Shown one piece after another: positions 20,798 through 30,584 of a stretch of 64,000 nucleotides of DNA. The stretch comes from CAWIMX01 sp963792785 (GTDB taxonomy: Bacteria; Acidobacteriota; Vicinamibacteria; Vicinamibacterales; CAVVIG01). Each line of letters begins with the position of its first letter. The first letter of the stretch is position 1. The translations under genes and the position numbers were made by a program. The notes under the pieces are model-generated. The model ran no database searches. It was given only the letters and a program-made list of their open reading frames with translations, and was not told where the DNA came from. Location: contig CAWBXO010000001.1 in NCBI GenBank assembly GCA_963792785.1, forward strand, positions 1,302,001 to 1,366,000, read 5' to 3'.

Positions 20798-20884
20798 AGA
20801 ACCAGTAGAACCCCCGAACCCCCAGAACCCAGAACCCGACCCCCAGAACCTCCAGAACCCCTGGAACCTCCAGAACCTCTGGAG
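20798..20884. repeat. C-rich arm of inverted element, copy 2 (right arm)
   Basis: The reverse complement of this arm closely follows 20288-20372 word for word, including the internal GGTCGGGTTCTGGGTT block. It ends 21 bp before the thiolase start. Confidence 0.88.
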
Positions 20885-20905
20885 ATGCGATAGTCTTAGC
20901 GGCGT

Positions 20906-22090
20906 ATGCGCGATGCAGTGATCGTCGCCAGCTCCCGTACGCCCCTCGCCAAGTCCGGCCGCGGCTCGTTCAACATGACGCGGCCCGACGACCTGGCCGC
21001 CCACGCCATCCGCCACGTCCTCGGCAAAGCGCCGTCGCTCTCCTACGAGGAGATCGAGGAAGTGGTGCTCGGCTGCGGCCAGCCGCACGGCGTCGCCGGC
21101 CACAACATCGCCCGCGTCGCCGCGATGCGCGCCGAGCTGCCCGTGAAGGTGCCCGGCGTCACGGTGAACCGCTATTGCAACTCGGGCCTGCAGGCGATCG
21201 TCCAGGCCGCGCACATGGTGATCCACGAGGGCGTCGAGGCCGCGATCGGCGGCGGCGTCGAGTCGATCACGATGATGGAGCGCGACGGCTCGCCGAACCC
21301 GTGGGTCCTCGAGCACCTGCCGGGCATCTACATGGCGATGGGCGACACGGCGGAGGTCGTCGCCAAGCGCTACACGATCAGCCGCGACGCGCAGGACGAG
21401 CTGTCGCTCCTCAGCCAGCAGCGCACCGCGAAGGGCCAGCAGGACGGCTTCTTCGCCGGCGAGCTCGCGCCGATGACGGTGACGCGCGCCGTCCTCGACA
21501 AGAAGACAGGCCAGAAGATCGGCGAGGAGCAGGCCGTCGTCGAGAAGGACGAGTGCAACCGCCCCGACACGACGATGGAAGGCCTGGCGAAGCTGCCGGC
21601 GGTGTTCGACACGAAGAGCGGCCAGGGATCGGTGACGGCCGGCAATTCGTCGCAGCTCTCCGACGGCGCGTCGGCGACGCTGGTGATGAGCGCCGACCGC
21701 GCGAAGGCGCTCGGCATCCAGCCGCTGCTCGTCTATCGCGGCTACGCCGTGTCGGGCTGCGAGCCCGACGAGATGGGCATCGGCCCCGTGTTCGCCGTGC
21801 CGAAGCTCCTCAAGCGCATGGGCCTGAAGGTGGCCGACATCGATCTGTGGGAGCTGAACGAGGCGTTCGCCTCGCAGGTCGTGTACTGCCGCGACAAGCT
21901 CGGGCTGCCGATGGACAGGCTGAACGTGAACGGCGGATCGATTTCGATCGGCCATCCATTCGGCATGACCGGCTCGCGCCTTGTCGGCACGATCGCGAAC
22001 GAGATGAAGCGCCGCAAGGCAAGGTACGGCGTCGTCACGATGTGCGTCGGCGGCGGCCAGGGCGCGGCCGCGTTGTTCGAGAGAGCATAA
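20906..22090 (+). CDS. Thiolase (acetyl-CoA acyltransferase)
   Basis: 394 residues, standard thiolase length. The nucleophile is Cys91 in VNRYCNSGLQA, His350 lies in ISIGHPFGMTGSRLVGT and Cys380 in MCVGGGQGAAALFE, giving a complete catalytic set. It should cleave 3-oxoacyl-CoA, closing the beta-oxidation cycle formed with the dehydrogenase, FadJ-type fusion and synthetase upstream. The next gene follows after 3 bp. Confidence 0.95.
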   Translation: MRDAVIVASSRTPLAKSGRGSFNMTRPDDLAAHAIRHVLGKAPSLSYEEIEEVVLGCGQPHGVAGHNIARVAAMRAELPVKVPGVTVNRYCNSGLQAIVQAAHMVIHEGVEAAIGGGVESITMMERDGSPNPWVLEHLPGIYMAMGDTAEVVAKRYTISRDAQDELSLLSQQRTAKGQQDGFFAGELAPMTVTRAVLDKKTGQKIGEEQAVVEKDECNRPDTTMEGLAKLPAVFDTKSGQGSVTAGNSSQLSDGASATLVMSADRAKALGIQPLLVYRGYAVSGCEPDEMGIGPVFAVPKLLKRMGLKVADIDLWELNEAFASQVVYCRDKLGLPMDRLNVNGGSISIGHPFGMTGSRLVGTIANEMKRRKARYGVVTMCVGGGQGAAALFERA

Positions 22091-22093
22091 CCC

Positions 22094-23329
22094 ATGCGAA
22101 AAACGCTTCTGCTCGGCGGATCCTTCGCGCTCGCACTCGCACTGGTCGCGACGACGCATCCCGTCGCCCAGGGCAACGGCCACTGGGTCGGCACCTGGGC
22201 CACCGCGGTCGTCGCCGGGCCGTCGGGCGCGCCGAGCGGGCGCGCGGGCGCCCCGCCGCCCTTCACCGTGGACAACCAGACCCTGCGCGAGATCGTCCAC
22301 GTGACGCTCGGCGGATCGCGCGCCCGCGTCGTGCTGACCAACGCGTTCGGCGCCGGGGATCTGGCCGTCGGCGGCGCCTCGATCGCGGTGCGCCGCGACG
22401 CGTCGACGATCGACGCGTCCACGGCGAAGCCCCTCACCTTCTCGGGCCGCCGCGAGGCCACGATTCCCGCCGGCGCGCTGCTCGTCAGCGATCCCGTCGA
22501 CCTGGCCGTGCCGGCGTTCGCGGACCTTGCCGTGGACGTCTACCTGCCCGGCAGCCTCGCCGGCCCGGCGTTCACGCTGCACTCGGGCGCGTACCAGACG
22601 AGCTACGTGTCGGAGGCCGGCAACCACGCCGGCATGGCGGCGCTGCCCGTGGCGCGCGAGACACGGTCGTGGTATTTCCTGTCGGGGGTCGAGGTGATGG
22701 CGCCGGCCAACGCCGGCGCGGTGGTGACCTTCGGCGACTCGATCACGGACGGCACGCGGAGCACGCCCGACATGAACCACCGCTGGCCCGACGTGTTCGC
22801 GCACCGGCTGGCGGCGCGCGCCGGCGGCCGGCCGATGGCGGTGCTGAACCTCGGCATCGCCGGCAACCAGGTGCTGAAGGATGGCGCCGGCGTGTCGGCC
22901 CTCGCGCGCTTCGACCGCGACGTCGCGATGCAGACCGGCGCGACGCACGTGATCGTGATGGAAGCGATCAACGACATCGGCCGCGCGGGTGAGAACGCGG
23001 CGCCGAGCGCCGCGGACCTCATCGCCGGCCACCAGCAGATCATCGAGCGCGCGCACACGCGCGGCCTGAAAGCCATCGGCGCCACGCTCACGCCCTTCGT
23101 CGGCGCCGCGTACGCGACCGAGATCGGCGAAGCCAAGCGCGAGGCCGTGAACCAGTGGATCCGCACGAGCGGCGCCTACGACGGCGTGATCGATTTCGAG
23201 AAGGCCGTGACCGACGGCGCCACGCCGCCGCACATCATGCCGACGTTCGACCCGGGCGACCATCTGCACTTCACCGACGATGGGTATCAGAAGATGGCGG
23301 GGACGATCGATCTGAACCTCTTCAGGTGA
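22094..23329 (+). CDS. Secreted SGNH/GDSL hydrolase
   Basis: 411 residues with a signal peptide (MRKTLLLGGSFALALALVATTHPVAQ). An N-terminal beta domain (about 30-200) precedes the SGNH core: block I VVTFGDSITDGTRS, block II/III NLGIAGNQVL and EAINDIG, and block V FDPGDHLHFTDDGYQKM with the Asp-x-x-His dyad. It would deacylate or de-esterify an extracellular polysaccharide or lipid. It lies 3 bp after the thiolase. Confidence 0.92.
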   Translation: MRKTLLLGGSFALALALVATTHPVAQGNGHWVGTWATAVVAGPSGAPSGRAGAPPPFTVDNQTLREIVHVTLGGSRARVVLTNAFGAGDLAVGGASIAVRRDASTIDASTAKPLTFSGRREATIPAGALLVSDPVDLAVPAFADLAVDVYLPGSLAGPAFTLHSGAYQTSYVSEAGNHAGMAALPVARETRSWYFLSGVEVMAPANAGAVVTFGDSITDGTRSTPDMNHRWPDVFAHRLAARAGGRPMAVLNLGIAGNQVLKDGAGVSALARFDRDVAMQTGATHVIVMEAINDIGRAGENAAPSAADLIAGHQQIIERAHTRGLKAIGATLTPFVGAAYATEIGEAKREAVNQWIRTSGAYDGVIDFEKAVTDGATPPHIMPTFDPGDHLHFTDDGYQKMAGTIDLNLFR

Positions 23330-23331
23330 TT

Positions 23332-23519
23332 CAGAGGTTCTGGGGGTTCCAGGGGTTCTGGAGGGTTCTGGGGGTCGGGTTCTGGGTTCCAGGGGTTCGG
23401 GAGTTCGGGGGTTCACGATCACGAAGCCCTGAGAATGAACCTTCAGAACCCGTGAACCTCCGAACCCTGGAACCCGACCTCCAGAACCCCCAGAACCCTC
23501 GGAACCCCTAGAACCTCTC
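23332..23519. repeat. G-rich/C-rich inverted repeat element, copy 3
   Basis: An 83-bp G-rich arm (23332-23414) and an 83-bp C-rich arm (23437-23519) are near reverse complements separated by 22 bp. It lies between two convergent genes, as does copy 1, and has no gene in its loop. Confidence 0.9.
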
Positions 23520-23527
23520 CTAAACCT

Positions 23528-24502
23528 CTACGTCGTCAGGACAACCTTCCCCGTGACCTTCCGAGCGGCCATCAGGGTGAGCGCCTCGGCGGCTTTTTCG
23601 AGCGGAAAGGTCGCCGAGATGTGCGGATTGAGCTTCCCTTCGCGGTACCACTGGCCGAGCTGCTTCACGCTCTCGGCGAAGCGCGCGGGCTCGCGCCGCG
23701 TGAACTCGCCCCAGAACACGCCGACGATCGCGCAGCCTTTCAGCAGCGTGAGGTTGAGCGGGATCTTCGGGATCTCGCCGGCCGCGAAGCCCACCACGAG
23801 CAGCCGGCCGCGCCACGCGATCGAGCGCAGCGCCGGCTCGGTGTAGCCCCCGCCGACCGGGTCGTAGATCACGTCCGGCCCGTTCCCGTCGGTCAGCGCC
23901 TTGATGCGCTCGCGCAGATCGTCCGTTGCGTAATCGATCCCCTCGTCCGCGCCGTGTTCGCGGCACACGGCCAGCTTCTCCGGGCTCGACGCGCACGCGA
24001 TCACTCGCGCGCCGATCGCCTTGCCGATCTCGATCGCGGCCAGGCCGACGCCCCCGGCGGCGCCGAGCACGAGCAGCGTCTCGCCCTTCTTCAGCCCGCC
24101 GCGATCCCGCAGCGCGTGGTCCGACGTGAAGTACGTCAGCCCGAACGCCGCGGCATGCGCATCGTCCATGCCCTCGGGAATCGGGATCAGCCGCGCGGCG
24201 CTCGTCTTCACTTCCTCGGCGAACGCGCCGTACGTCGAGAGCGCCATCACGCGATCGCCAGGCTTCACGTTCGTGACGCCCGCGCCGACCGACTTCACGA
24301 CGCCCGCGGCCTCGCTCCCTGGCGAGAACGGCAGCGGCGGCTTCACCTGGTACTTGTTCTGGATGATCAGGACATCCGGAAAGTTGAGGCTCGCCACCTT
24401 CACTGACACCACGGCCTCGCCCGGCCCCGGCTCCAGGGACGCAACCTCCTCGACAACAAGACTCTCCGGGGGACCGTACTGCTTGCAGAGGATCGCTCTC
24501 AT
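23528..24502 (-). CDS. NADPH:quinone oxidoreductase family protein (zinc-free MDR)
   Basis: 324 residues. MRAILCKQYGPPESLVVEE, ASLNFPDVLIIQNKYQ and PGSEAAGVVKSVGAGV mark the quinone oxidoreductase branch; VLGAAGGVGLAAIEIGKAIGARVIA is the NADPH site and DPVGGGYTEPALRSIAWRGRLLVVGFA follows. It would reduce a quinone, enone or enoyl thioester. The ATG overlaps the stop of the upstream SDR gene by 4 bp (ATGA), so translation is coupled. Confidence 0.93.
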   Translation of the reverse strand: MRAILCKQYGPPESLVVEEVASLEPGPGEAVVSVKVASLNFPDVLIIQNKYQVKPPLPFSPGSEAAGVVKSVGAGVTNVKPGDRVMALSTYGAFAEEVKTSAARLIPIPEGMDDAHAAAFGLTYFTSDHALRDRGGLKKGETLLVLGAAGGVGLAAIEIGKAIGARVIACASSPEKLAVCREHGADEGIDYATDDLRERIKALTDGNGPDVIYDPVGGGYTEPALRSIAWRGRLLVVGFAAGEIPKIPLNLTLLKGCAIVGVFWGEFTRREPARFAESVKQLGQWYREGKLNPHISATFPLEKAAEALTLMAARKVTGKVVLTT

Positions 24503-25281
24503 GTGGCCGGTTCGCCTCCGTTGACGGGAATGCACTGGCCGGACAGATTCCGCGCGCCGTCGCTCAGCAGGAACGTCGCGAGCGCGGCGATGTCGTCGGC
24601 GTCGGTCATCCGGCGGAGCGGGATGCGATCGGTGAACGTCTTGCGCGTGGCCTCCACCGTGGCGCCGCGCGCCTCGGCCTGGCCGGCGATCACCCGATCG
24701 ATGCGGTCGCCCGCCACCGCGCCCGGCAGGATCGCGTTCACGCGGATGTTGTGGCGGCCGAGCTCGAGCGCCAGCCCGCGCGTGAGCCCTTCCTGCCCCG
24801 CCTTCGCCGCGCAGTAAGCCGCGCGGAACGCCAGGCCGCGGTGCCCGGCCATCGACGCGACGTTCACGATGGCGCCGCCGCCGGCCGTGATGAGGGCGGG
24901 CACGGTGACACGCGCGCAGAGAAAGCTGCTCGTGAGGCAGGAGTTGATCGTGTAGTCCCAGCCGTCGAGCGGAAAGTCCTGCACCGGGCTGGTCGGCCCC
25001 GAGTCGCCCGCGTTGTTCACGAGGCCGTCCACCCGCCCGAACGCCTTCAGCGCCTCGTCCACGATCGCGCGCGCGCCGGCCTCGGTGCCGGCGTCGGCGG
25101 CCACCGGAGCCGCCTGCCCGCCGGCCTTCGCGATCCCGTCGGCGACCTCCCGGACGAGGGCCGCCGTCCGCGCCGCGCAGACCACCCGCGCGCCTTCGCG
25201 CGCGAACATTTCGCTCATCGCGCGGCCGATGCCCTTGCTCGCCCCGGTGACAATCGCGACCTTGCCGTCCAGCATCCCCAT
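24499..25281 (-). CDS. SDR family oxidoreductase
   Basis: 260 residues starting MGMLDGKVAIVTGASKGIG. Cofactor motif TGASKGIG, NNAG, strand-5 IVNVASMAG, catalytic AAYCAAKAGQEGLTRG and a C-terminus ending SGQCIPVNGGEPAT are all present. It pairs with the quinone oxidoreductase gene as a two-gene operon. The substrate is unknown; the fatty-acid context suggests a 3-oxoacyl derivative. Confidence 0.92.
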   Translation of the reverse strand: MGMLDGKVAIVTGASKGIGRAMSEMFAREGARVVCAARTAALVREVADGIAKAGGQAAPVAADAGTEAGARAIVDEALKAFGRVDGLVNNAGDSGPTSPVQDFPLDGWDYTINSCLTSSFLCARVTVPALITAGGGAIVNVASMAGHRGLAFRAAYCAAKAGQEGLTRGLALELGRHNIRVNAILPGAVAGDRIDRVIAGQAEARGATVEATRKTFTDRIPLRRMTDADDIAALATFLLSDGARNLSGQCIPVNGGEPAT

Positions 25282-25357
25282 GGCGCGGCATTATAGACGC
25301 TGGCCGCCATCGGCCCGATGCGGTATCCTCCGGCCCGGCACTCGTGGACGCTCGTGG

Positions 25358-25377
25358 GGCGGACCTTCAGGTCCGCC
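25358..25377. repeat. Palindrome GGCGGACC-TTCA-GGTCCGCC
   Basis: An 8-bp-stem hairpin with a TTCA loop lies between two divergent genes, 20 bp before the ATG of the serine hydrolase. The sequence is identical to that at 11338-11357. Confidence 0.85.
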
Positions 25378-25397
25378 GGATCCGAGGAGGAACCCGC

Positions 25398-26672
25398 ATG
25401 CAGCCTGTGAAAGCGCGCGTCGTGTCGCTCGCCGCCCTCGCCCTCGCGCTCGTCTCGGTGGCGGCGCTGCCGAGCGGCTCCCCCGAGAGCCTCGGGTTCT
25501 CCGCGCCGCGCCTGCACCGCATCGACGAGGTGGTCCAGCGCTACATCGACGACCACCTGATCTCGGGCGCCGTCACCGTCGTCGGGCGCCACGGGCAGAT
25601 CGCGCACTACGAGGCGCAAGGTCTGATGGACATCGAAGCCAAGACGCCGATGCGGAAGGACGCGATCTTCCGCATGGCCTCGATGTCGAAGCCGGTCACC
25701 GGCGTCGCCATCCTGATGCTGATGGAGGAAGGCAAGCTGCGGCTCACCGACCCGGTCTCGAGGTTCATCCCCGAGTTCAAGGACCAGACCGTGGCGATGC
25801 CGAAGGGCCCCGCGCGGCCGACCGGCCGCGGCGGCGCGATGGAGCAGCCGATCTACACGGTGCCCGCGAGCCGCGACATCACGATTCGCGATCTGCTCAC
25901 GCACACCTCCGGCCTCGAGAGCAGCGGCATCGGCAACCGCGAAGCCGCGCGCATGGCGCCGCGGCGCGGCGACATGAACCTCGCGCAGTACGTCCCGACG
26001 CTCGGCCAGACGCCGCTCGACTTCCAGCCGGGCACGACGTGGCAGTACAGCCTGCTCTCCGGCATGGAGACGCTCGGGCGCATCGTCGAGATTACGTCCG
26101 GCCAGACATTCGATCAGTTCCTGAAGACGCGGATCTTCGATCCGCTCGGCATGACGGACACGAGCTTCGTCGTGCCCGCGGACAAGAAGGCGCGGATCGT
26201 GACGCTCTACGACGGCCGGGACGGCCAGCTCGTGCGGTCCGATCCGCAGACGCCCGGCTGGCTGAACACCACCACGCTGTTCTCGGGCGGCGGCGGGCTC
26301 TACTCCACGGCGGACGACTACATGGCGTTCGCGCAGATGCTCGCGAACAAGGGCGAGCTGAACGGCCACCGCCTCCTCGGCACGCGCACGGTGGAGATGA
26401 TGGCCACGAACCACGTCGGCGACCTGTTCGCCAAGGCGCGCAGCATCGGCTCCACGGGCATCGGCTTCGGCCTGAGCGTGCAGGTGGTGCTCGACCCCAT
26501 CGCCGCGAACCTCCGCGAGGGCACGGGCAGCTTCGGCTGGGGCGGGGCGTTCGGCACCAACTTCTGGGTGGATCCGGAGAACGACCTCGTGGGCCTGCTG
26601 ATGATCCAGGAGCCGGTGAACTCCCTCCGGAACGACTTCGCCAGCGCGGTGATGCAGGCGATCGTCGAATAG
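25398..26672 (+). CDS. Secreted beta-lactamase-fold serine hydrolase (class C/esterase-like)
   Basis: 424 residues from the ATG at 25398, which has GAGGAGG upstream, and an N-terminal signal sequence (MQPVKARVVSLAALALALVSVAALP). The Ser-x-x-Lys motif is FRMASMSKPVTG, and WQYSLLSGMETLGRIVE provides the Tyr of the second motif as Y-S-L rather than Y-x-N. A conserved GGGGLYSTADDYMAFAQM follows. This fold covers esterases, D-aminopeptidases and transpeptidases as well as class C beta-lactamases, so a drug-resistance role should not be assumed. Confidence 0.9.
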   Translation: MQPVKARVVSLAALALALVSVAALPSGSPESLGFSAPRLHRIDEVVQRYIDDHLISGAVTVVGRHGQIAHYEAQGLMDIEAKTPMRKDAIFRMASMSKPVTGVAILMLMEEGKLRLTDPVSRFIPEFKDQTVAMPKGPARPTGRGGAMEQPIYTVPASRDITIRDLLTHTSGLESSGIGNREAARMAPRRGDMNLAQYVPTLGQTPLDFQPGTTWQYSLLSGMETLGRIVEITSGQTFDQFLKTRIFDPLGMTDTSFVVPADKKARIVTLYDGRDGQLVRSDPQTPGWLNTTTLFSGGGGLYSTADDYMAFAQMLANKGELNGHRLLGTRTVEMMATNHVGDLFAKARSIGSTGIGFGLSVQVVLDPIAANLREGTGSFGWGGAFGTNFWVDPENDLVGLLMIQEPVNSLRNDFASAVMQAIVE

Positions 26673-26700
26673 CCGGTACCGGTAGCCGCAACGAAATCAG

Positions 26701-26770
26701 CCGTGGAGCGGGGCCTGTCGCCTGACAGGCCCGCCACGGCCAGTTTCGGAGAGCGGACCTGACGGTCCGC
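26701..26770. terminator. Double hairpin between convergent genes
   Basis: GGGCCTGTC-GCCT-GACAGGCCC (26711-26732) is nested in CCGTGG/CCACGG, and a second hairpin GCGGACC-TGAC-GGTCCGC (26753-26770) ends just before the CoA-transferase stop. Two strong stems between convergent stops could terminate both transcripts, although no T tract is present. The second stem belongs to the dispersed palindrome family. Confidence 0.55.
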
Positions 26771-26771
26771 A

Positions 26772-27974
26772 CTACGAGCGCGGGCTGCCGATGGCGCCGG
26801 CTTCGCGGAGGGCGGCGATCTCCTGGTCGGACAGACCGAGTAGTTCGCGCAGCACCGCGTCGGTGTGCTCGCCGAGGAGCGGCGCGGGCTGCGTGACCTC
26901 GCCGGGCGTGCGCGACATGCGGAACGGCGGCGCCAGCACCGGGATCTTCCCCGCCACCGGGTGCTCGCGCTCGAGGATCGCGCCGCGGGCTTTCACCTGC
27001 GGGTGATCGGCGACGCGATCGATCGTGTTGATCGCGCCCATCGGGATGCCCGCCGGCAGCAGGATCGCCTCCCACTCCTCGTAGGCCTTCGTGAGGAACG
27101 CGGCTTGTAGCGCGTCGATGAGCGCCGCGCGATTGGCCGCGCGCGCCCTGTTCGACGAGAACCGCGCGTCGTCGGCCAGATCCGGCCGGCCGAGGAGCGG
27201 GCAGAACGCGCGCCACAGCTTGTCGCTGCCGATGCCGATCGCGATGTCGCGCGTCTTCGTGCGGAACGTCTGGTACGGCAGCAGGGCTTTGTACGCCGTG
27301 CCCATGGGGCCCGGAATCTCGCGGTCCGCGAAATACGTCGCGAACACGGTGCCGAGCAGGCCGAGCTGCCCCTCGAGCATCGACACGTCGAGGAACTGCC
27401 CGCGTCCGCTCCGCTCGCGCTCGTGCAGCGCCATCAGGATCCCGACCGTCGCGTACATCCCGGCGGTGACGTCGGCGATCGACATGCCGCAGCGCACACC
27501 GCGGCCACCCGGCTCGCCGGTCACGCTGATCATCCCGCTCTCCGCCTGCACGACCAGATCGAGTGCGGCCCGGTCGCGGTACGGACCGTCCTGCCCGAAG
27601 CCTGAAATCGACGCGTAGACGACGCGCGGGTTGCGCGCCGCCGCGGCCTCGTAATCGATCCCGAGCCTCTTCACCGCGCCGATGCGCAGGTTCTCGATCA
27701 CCACATCGGCCTTCTCGACCAGCCGCAGGAACAGCTCGCGGCCCTCGGCGTGTTTCAGGTCGATCTCGACGCTGCGCTTGCTGCGATTGAGGTGGACGAA
27801 GTACGCCGACTCGTGCTCGTAAAACGGCGGTCCCCACGCGCGCGACATGTCGCCCGTCCCGGGCGTCTCGACCTTGACGACGTTGGCGCCGTAGTCGCCG
27901 AGCAGGGACGTCGCGAACGGCCCCGCGAGCGCGTGCGAAAGATCGATCACGGTGAGGTCGTCGAGGGCGGACAC
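26772..27974 (-). CDS. CaiB/BaiF family CoA transferase
   Basis: 400 residues from the GTG at 27974, the standard family length. LTVIDLSHALAGPFATSLLGDYGANVVKVETPGTGDMSR, the NRSKRSVEIDLKHAEGRELF block and GFGQDGPYRDRAALDLVVQAESGMI define a class III CoA transferase; the aspartate of that last block is the expected catalytic residue. It moves CoA between carboxylic acids. Longer starts run into repeat DNA. It is divergent from the MFS gene, and a paralogue lies at 29379. Confidence 0.92.
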   Translation of the reverse strand: MSALDDLTVIDLSHALAGPFATSLLGDYGANVVKVETPGTGDMSRAWGPPFYEHESAYFVHLNRSKRSVEIDLKHAEGRELFLRLVEKADVVIENLRIGAVKRLGIDYEAAAARNPRVVYASISGFGQDGPYRDRAALDLVVQAESGMISVTGEPGGRGVRCGMSIADVTAGMYATVGILMALHERERSGRGQFLDVSMLEGQLGLLGTVFATYFADREIPGPMGTAYKALLPYQTFRTKTRDIAIGIGSDKLWRAFCPLLGRPDLADDARFSSNRARAANRAALIDALQAAFLTKAYEEWEAILLPAGIPMGAINTIDRVADHPQVKARGAILEREHPVAGKIPVLAPPFRMSRTPGEVTQPAPLLGEHTDAVLRELLGLSDQEIAALREAGAIGSPRS

Positions 27975-27995
27975 GGGGGGAAGTGTACCTGAATG

Positions 27996-28096
27996 GGGTG
28001 ATTTGGTAATTTGGTGATTTGGTAATTTAGTGATCACGCCGTCACGCGTTCCCATCACCAAATCACCAAATCACCAGATCACCCGATCACCAAATC
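27996..28096. repeat. Inverted GGTAATTTGGTGATTT array
   Basis: A T/G-rich arm (27996-28034) and its complement (28052-28096, words ATCACCAAATC) face each other across 17 bp. The array fills the gap between two divergent genes and stops 4 bp before the MFS ATG. It belongs with the single-arm array at 18630-18681. Confidence 0.88.
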
Positions 28097-28100
28097 CCGT

Positions 28101-29345
28101 ATGATCGGCGCCGTGCCGCCCTCACTGCGCACGGCGACCCCGTCCCAATGGCGTGCGTTCTGGGCGACGTTTCTCGGCTGGGTCCTCGACGGCTTCGACT
28201 TCACGATCGTCACCTTCCTCCTGATCGACATCCAGCGCAGCTTCGAGGTGAACGCGGCGCTGGCCGGCGCGCTCGGCACGGTGACGCTGTTCTTCCGCGT
28301 GGGCGGCGGCATCCTCTCGGGCACGGCGGCCGACAAGTGGGGCCGCAAGCTGCCGCTGATGCTGTCGATCCTCTGGTACTCGGCGTTCGCGTGTTTCGGC
28401 GGATTCGCCACGTCGTACCGCGTGCTGTTCGCCTTCCGCGCGCTCTTCGGGATCGGGATGGGCGGCGTGTGGGCGGCCGGGATGCCGCTCACGATGGAAC
28501 ACTGGCCGGCGCCGCTGCGCGGCGCGATCTCGGGCCTCGTGCAGAGCGGCTACTCGGTCGGCTTCATCCTGTCGGCGCTCGCGTTCCAGTTCATCTATCC
28601 CCTGGTGAACCACGGCGACCTCGGCTGGCGGGTGATGCTGTGGATCGGCGTCCTGCCGGCGCTGCTCGTCGTGTGGATCATGCGGCGCGTCGACGAGAGC
28701 CCGGTGTGGCTCGCGCGCCAGCGCGACCTGAGCGAGCGGCAGGAAAAGAACACCGTGTCGCTGCCGCGGCTGTTCAAGCCCGATCTGCTGCCGGTCACGA
28801 TTCACGCGTCGCTCGTGCTCGGCGCGTTCCTGTTCTTCTACCATGCGTCGACGTTCTGGTATCCGACGCTCCTCGTCGAGTCCGGCCGCGCGACGCTGCC
28901 GTACCTGCTCGCCCTGAACACGAGCGCCGTCGCCTTCACGCTCCTCTGCGGCGCCATCTCGCAGAGCCGCCTCGGCCGCCGCGGCGCCGCCACGCTCATG
29001 ACGGCCACCGCGATCGTCGCGCTGCCCCTCTACCTGGCGATGGATCGATCGAACGGCGTCGTCTTCCTCGGCGCGATCCTGATGGGCCCCGGCGTCGGCG
29101 TGTTCGGCATGGTGCCGAGCTACCTCACCGAGCGCTTCCCCACCGCCGCACGCGCCGCCGGCGCCGGTTTCTCGTATCACGTCGGCGCCGCCATCGCCGC
29201 CCTCGACCCCTTCGTCGTCGGCTGGCTGCAGGACCGCGGCATGCCGCTGTCGCGCGCCATGATGCTCACCATCGCGTCCGCCGGCGCGCTCGGAGTACTG
29301 TTGATGTGGCTCGGCCCGGAGACGCGGGGCCGGGAATTTGATTAG
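28101..29345 (+). CDS. MFS transporter, aromatic/organic acid:H+ symporter type
   Basis: 414 residues with about twelve membrane segments. The early motif GWVLDGFDFTIVTFLL and GGGILSGTAADKWGRKLPLMLSI (loop 2-3), and FRALFGIGMGGVWAAGMPL, are typical of the acid symporter families (AAHS/SHS). Charged DGFDF in helix 1 is characteristic of carboxylate carriers. Flanked on both sides by CoA transferases, it may import the acid these enzymes activate. Confidence 0.88.
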   Translation: MIGAVPPSLRTATPSQWRAFWATFLGWVLDGFDFTIVTFLLIDIQRSFEVNAALAGALGTVTLFFRVGGGILSGTAADKWGRKLPLMLSILWYSAFACFGGFATSYRVLFAFRALFGIGMGGVWAAGMPLTMEHWPAPLRGAISGLVQSGYSVGFILSALAFQFIYPLVNHGDLGWRVMLWIGVLPALLVVWIMRRVDESPVWLARQRDLSERQEKNTVSLPRLFKPDLLPVTIHASLVLGAFLFFYHASTFWYPTLLVESGRATLPYLLALNTSAVAFTLLCGAISQSRLGRRGAATLMTATAIVALPLYLAMDRSNGVVFLGAILMGPGVGVFGMVPSYLTERFPTAARAAGAGFSYHVGAAIAALDPFVVGWLQDRGMPLSRAMMLTIASAGALGVLLMWLGPETRGREFD

Positions 29346-29350
29346 AAAAT

Positions 29351-29378
29351 GCGACTGACGACTAGCGACTGACGACTG

Positions 29379-29385
<7 letters not shown>
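29351..29385. repeat. Short GCGACTGACGACTA repeats
   Basis: Two to three degenerate copies of a CGACTGACGACT word separate the MFS stop from the CoA-transferase GTG, which lies inside the last copy. Confidence 0.6.
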
Positions 29386-30557
<1,172 letters not shown>

Positions 30558-30558
30558 T

Positions 30559-30576
30559 GCGGACCTTCAGGTCCGC
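30559..30576. repeat. Palindrome GCGGACC-TTCA-GGTCCGC
   Basis: A 7-bp-stem hairpin starts 1 bp after the CoA-transferase stop codon and ends 8 bp before the MITE-like element. Confidence 0.85.
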
Positions 30577-30584
30577 TGCAAACG

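Noticed and set aside
25398..26672. Class C beta-lactamase (ampC)
   Set aside because: The second motif is Y-S-L rather than Y-x-N and the whole protein matches the broad serine-hydrolase family, so a resistance label is not supported.
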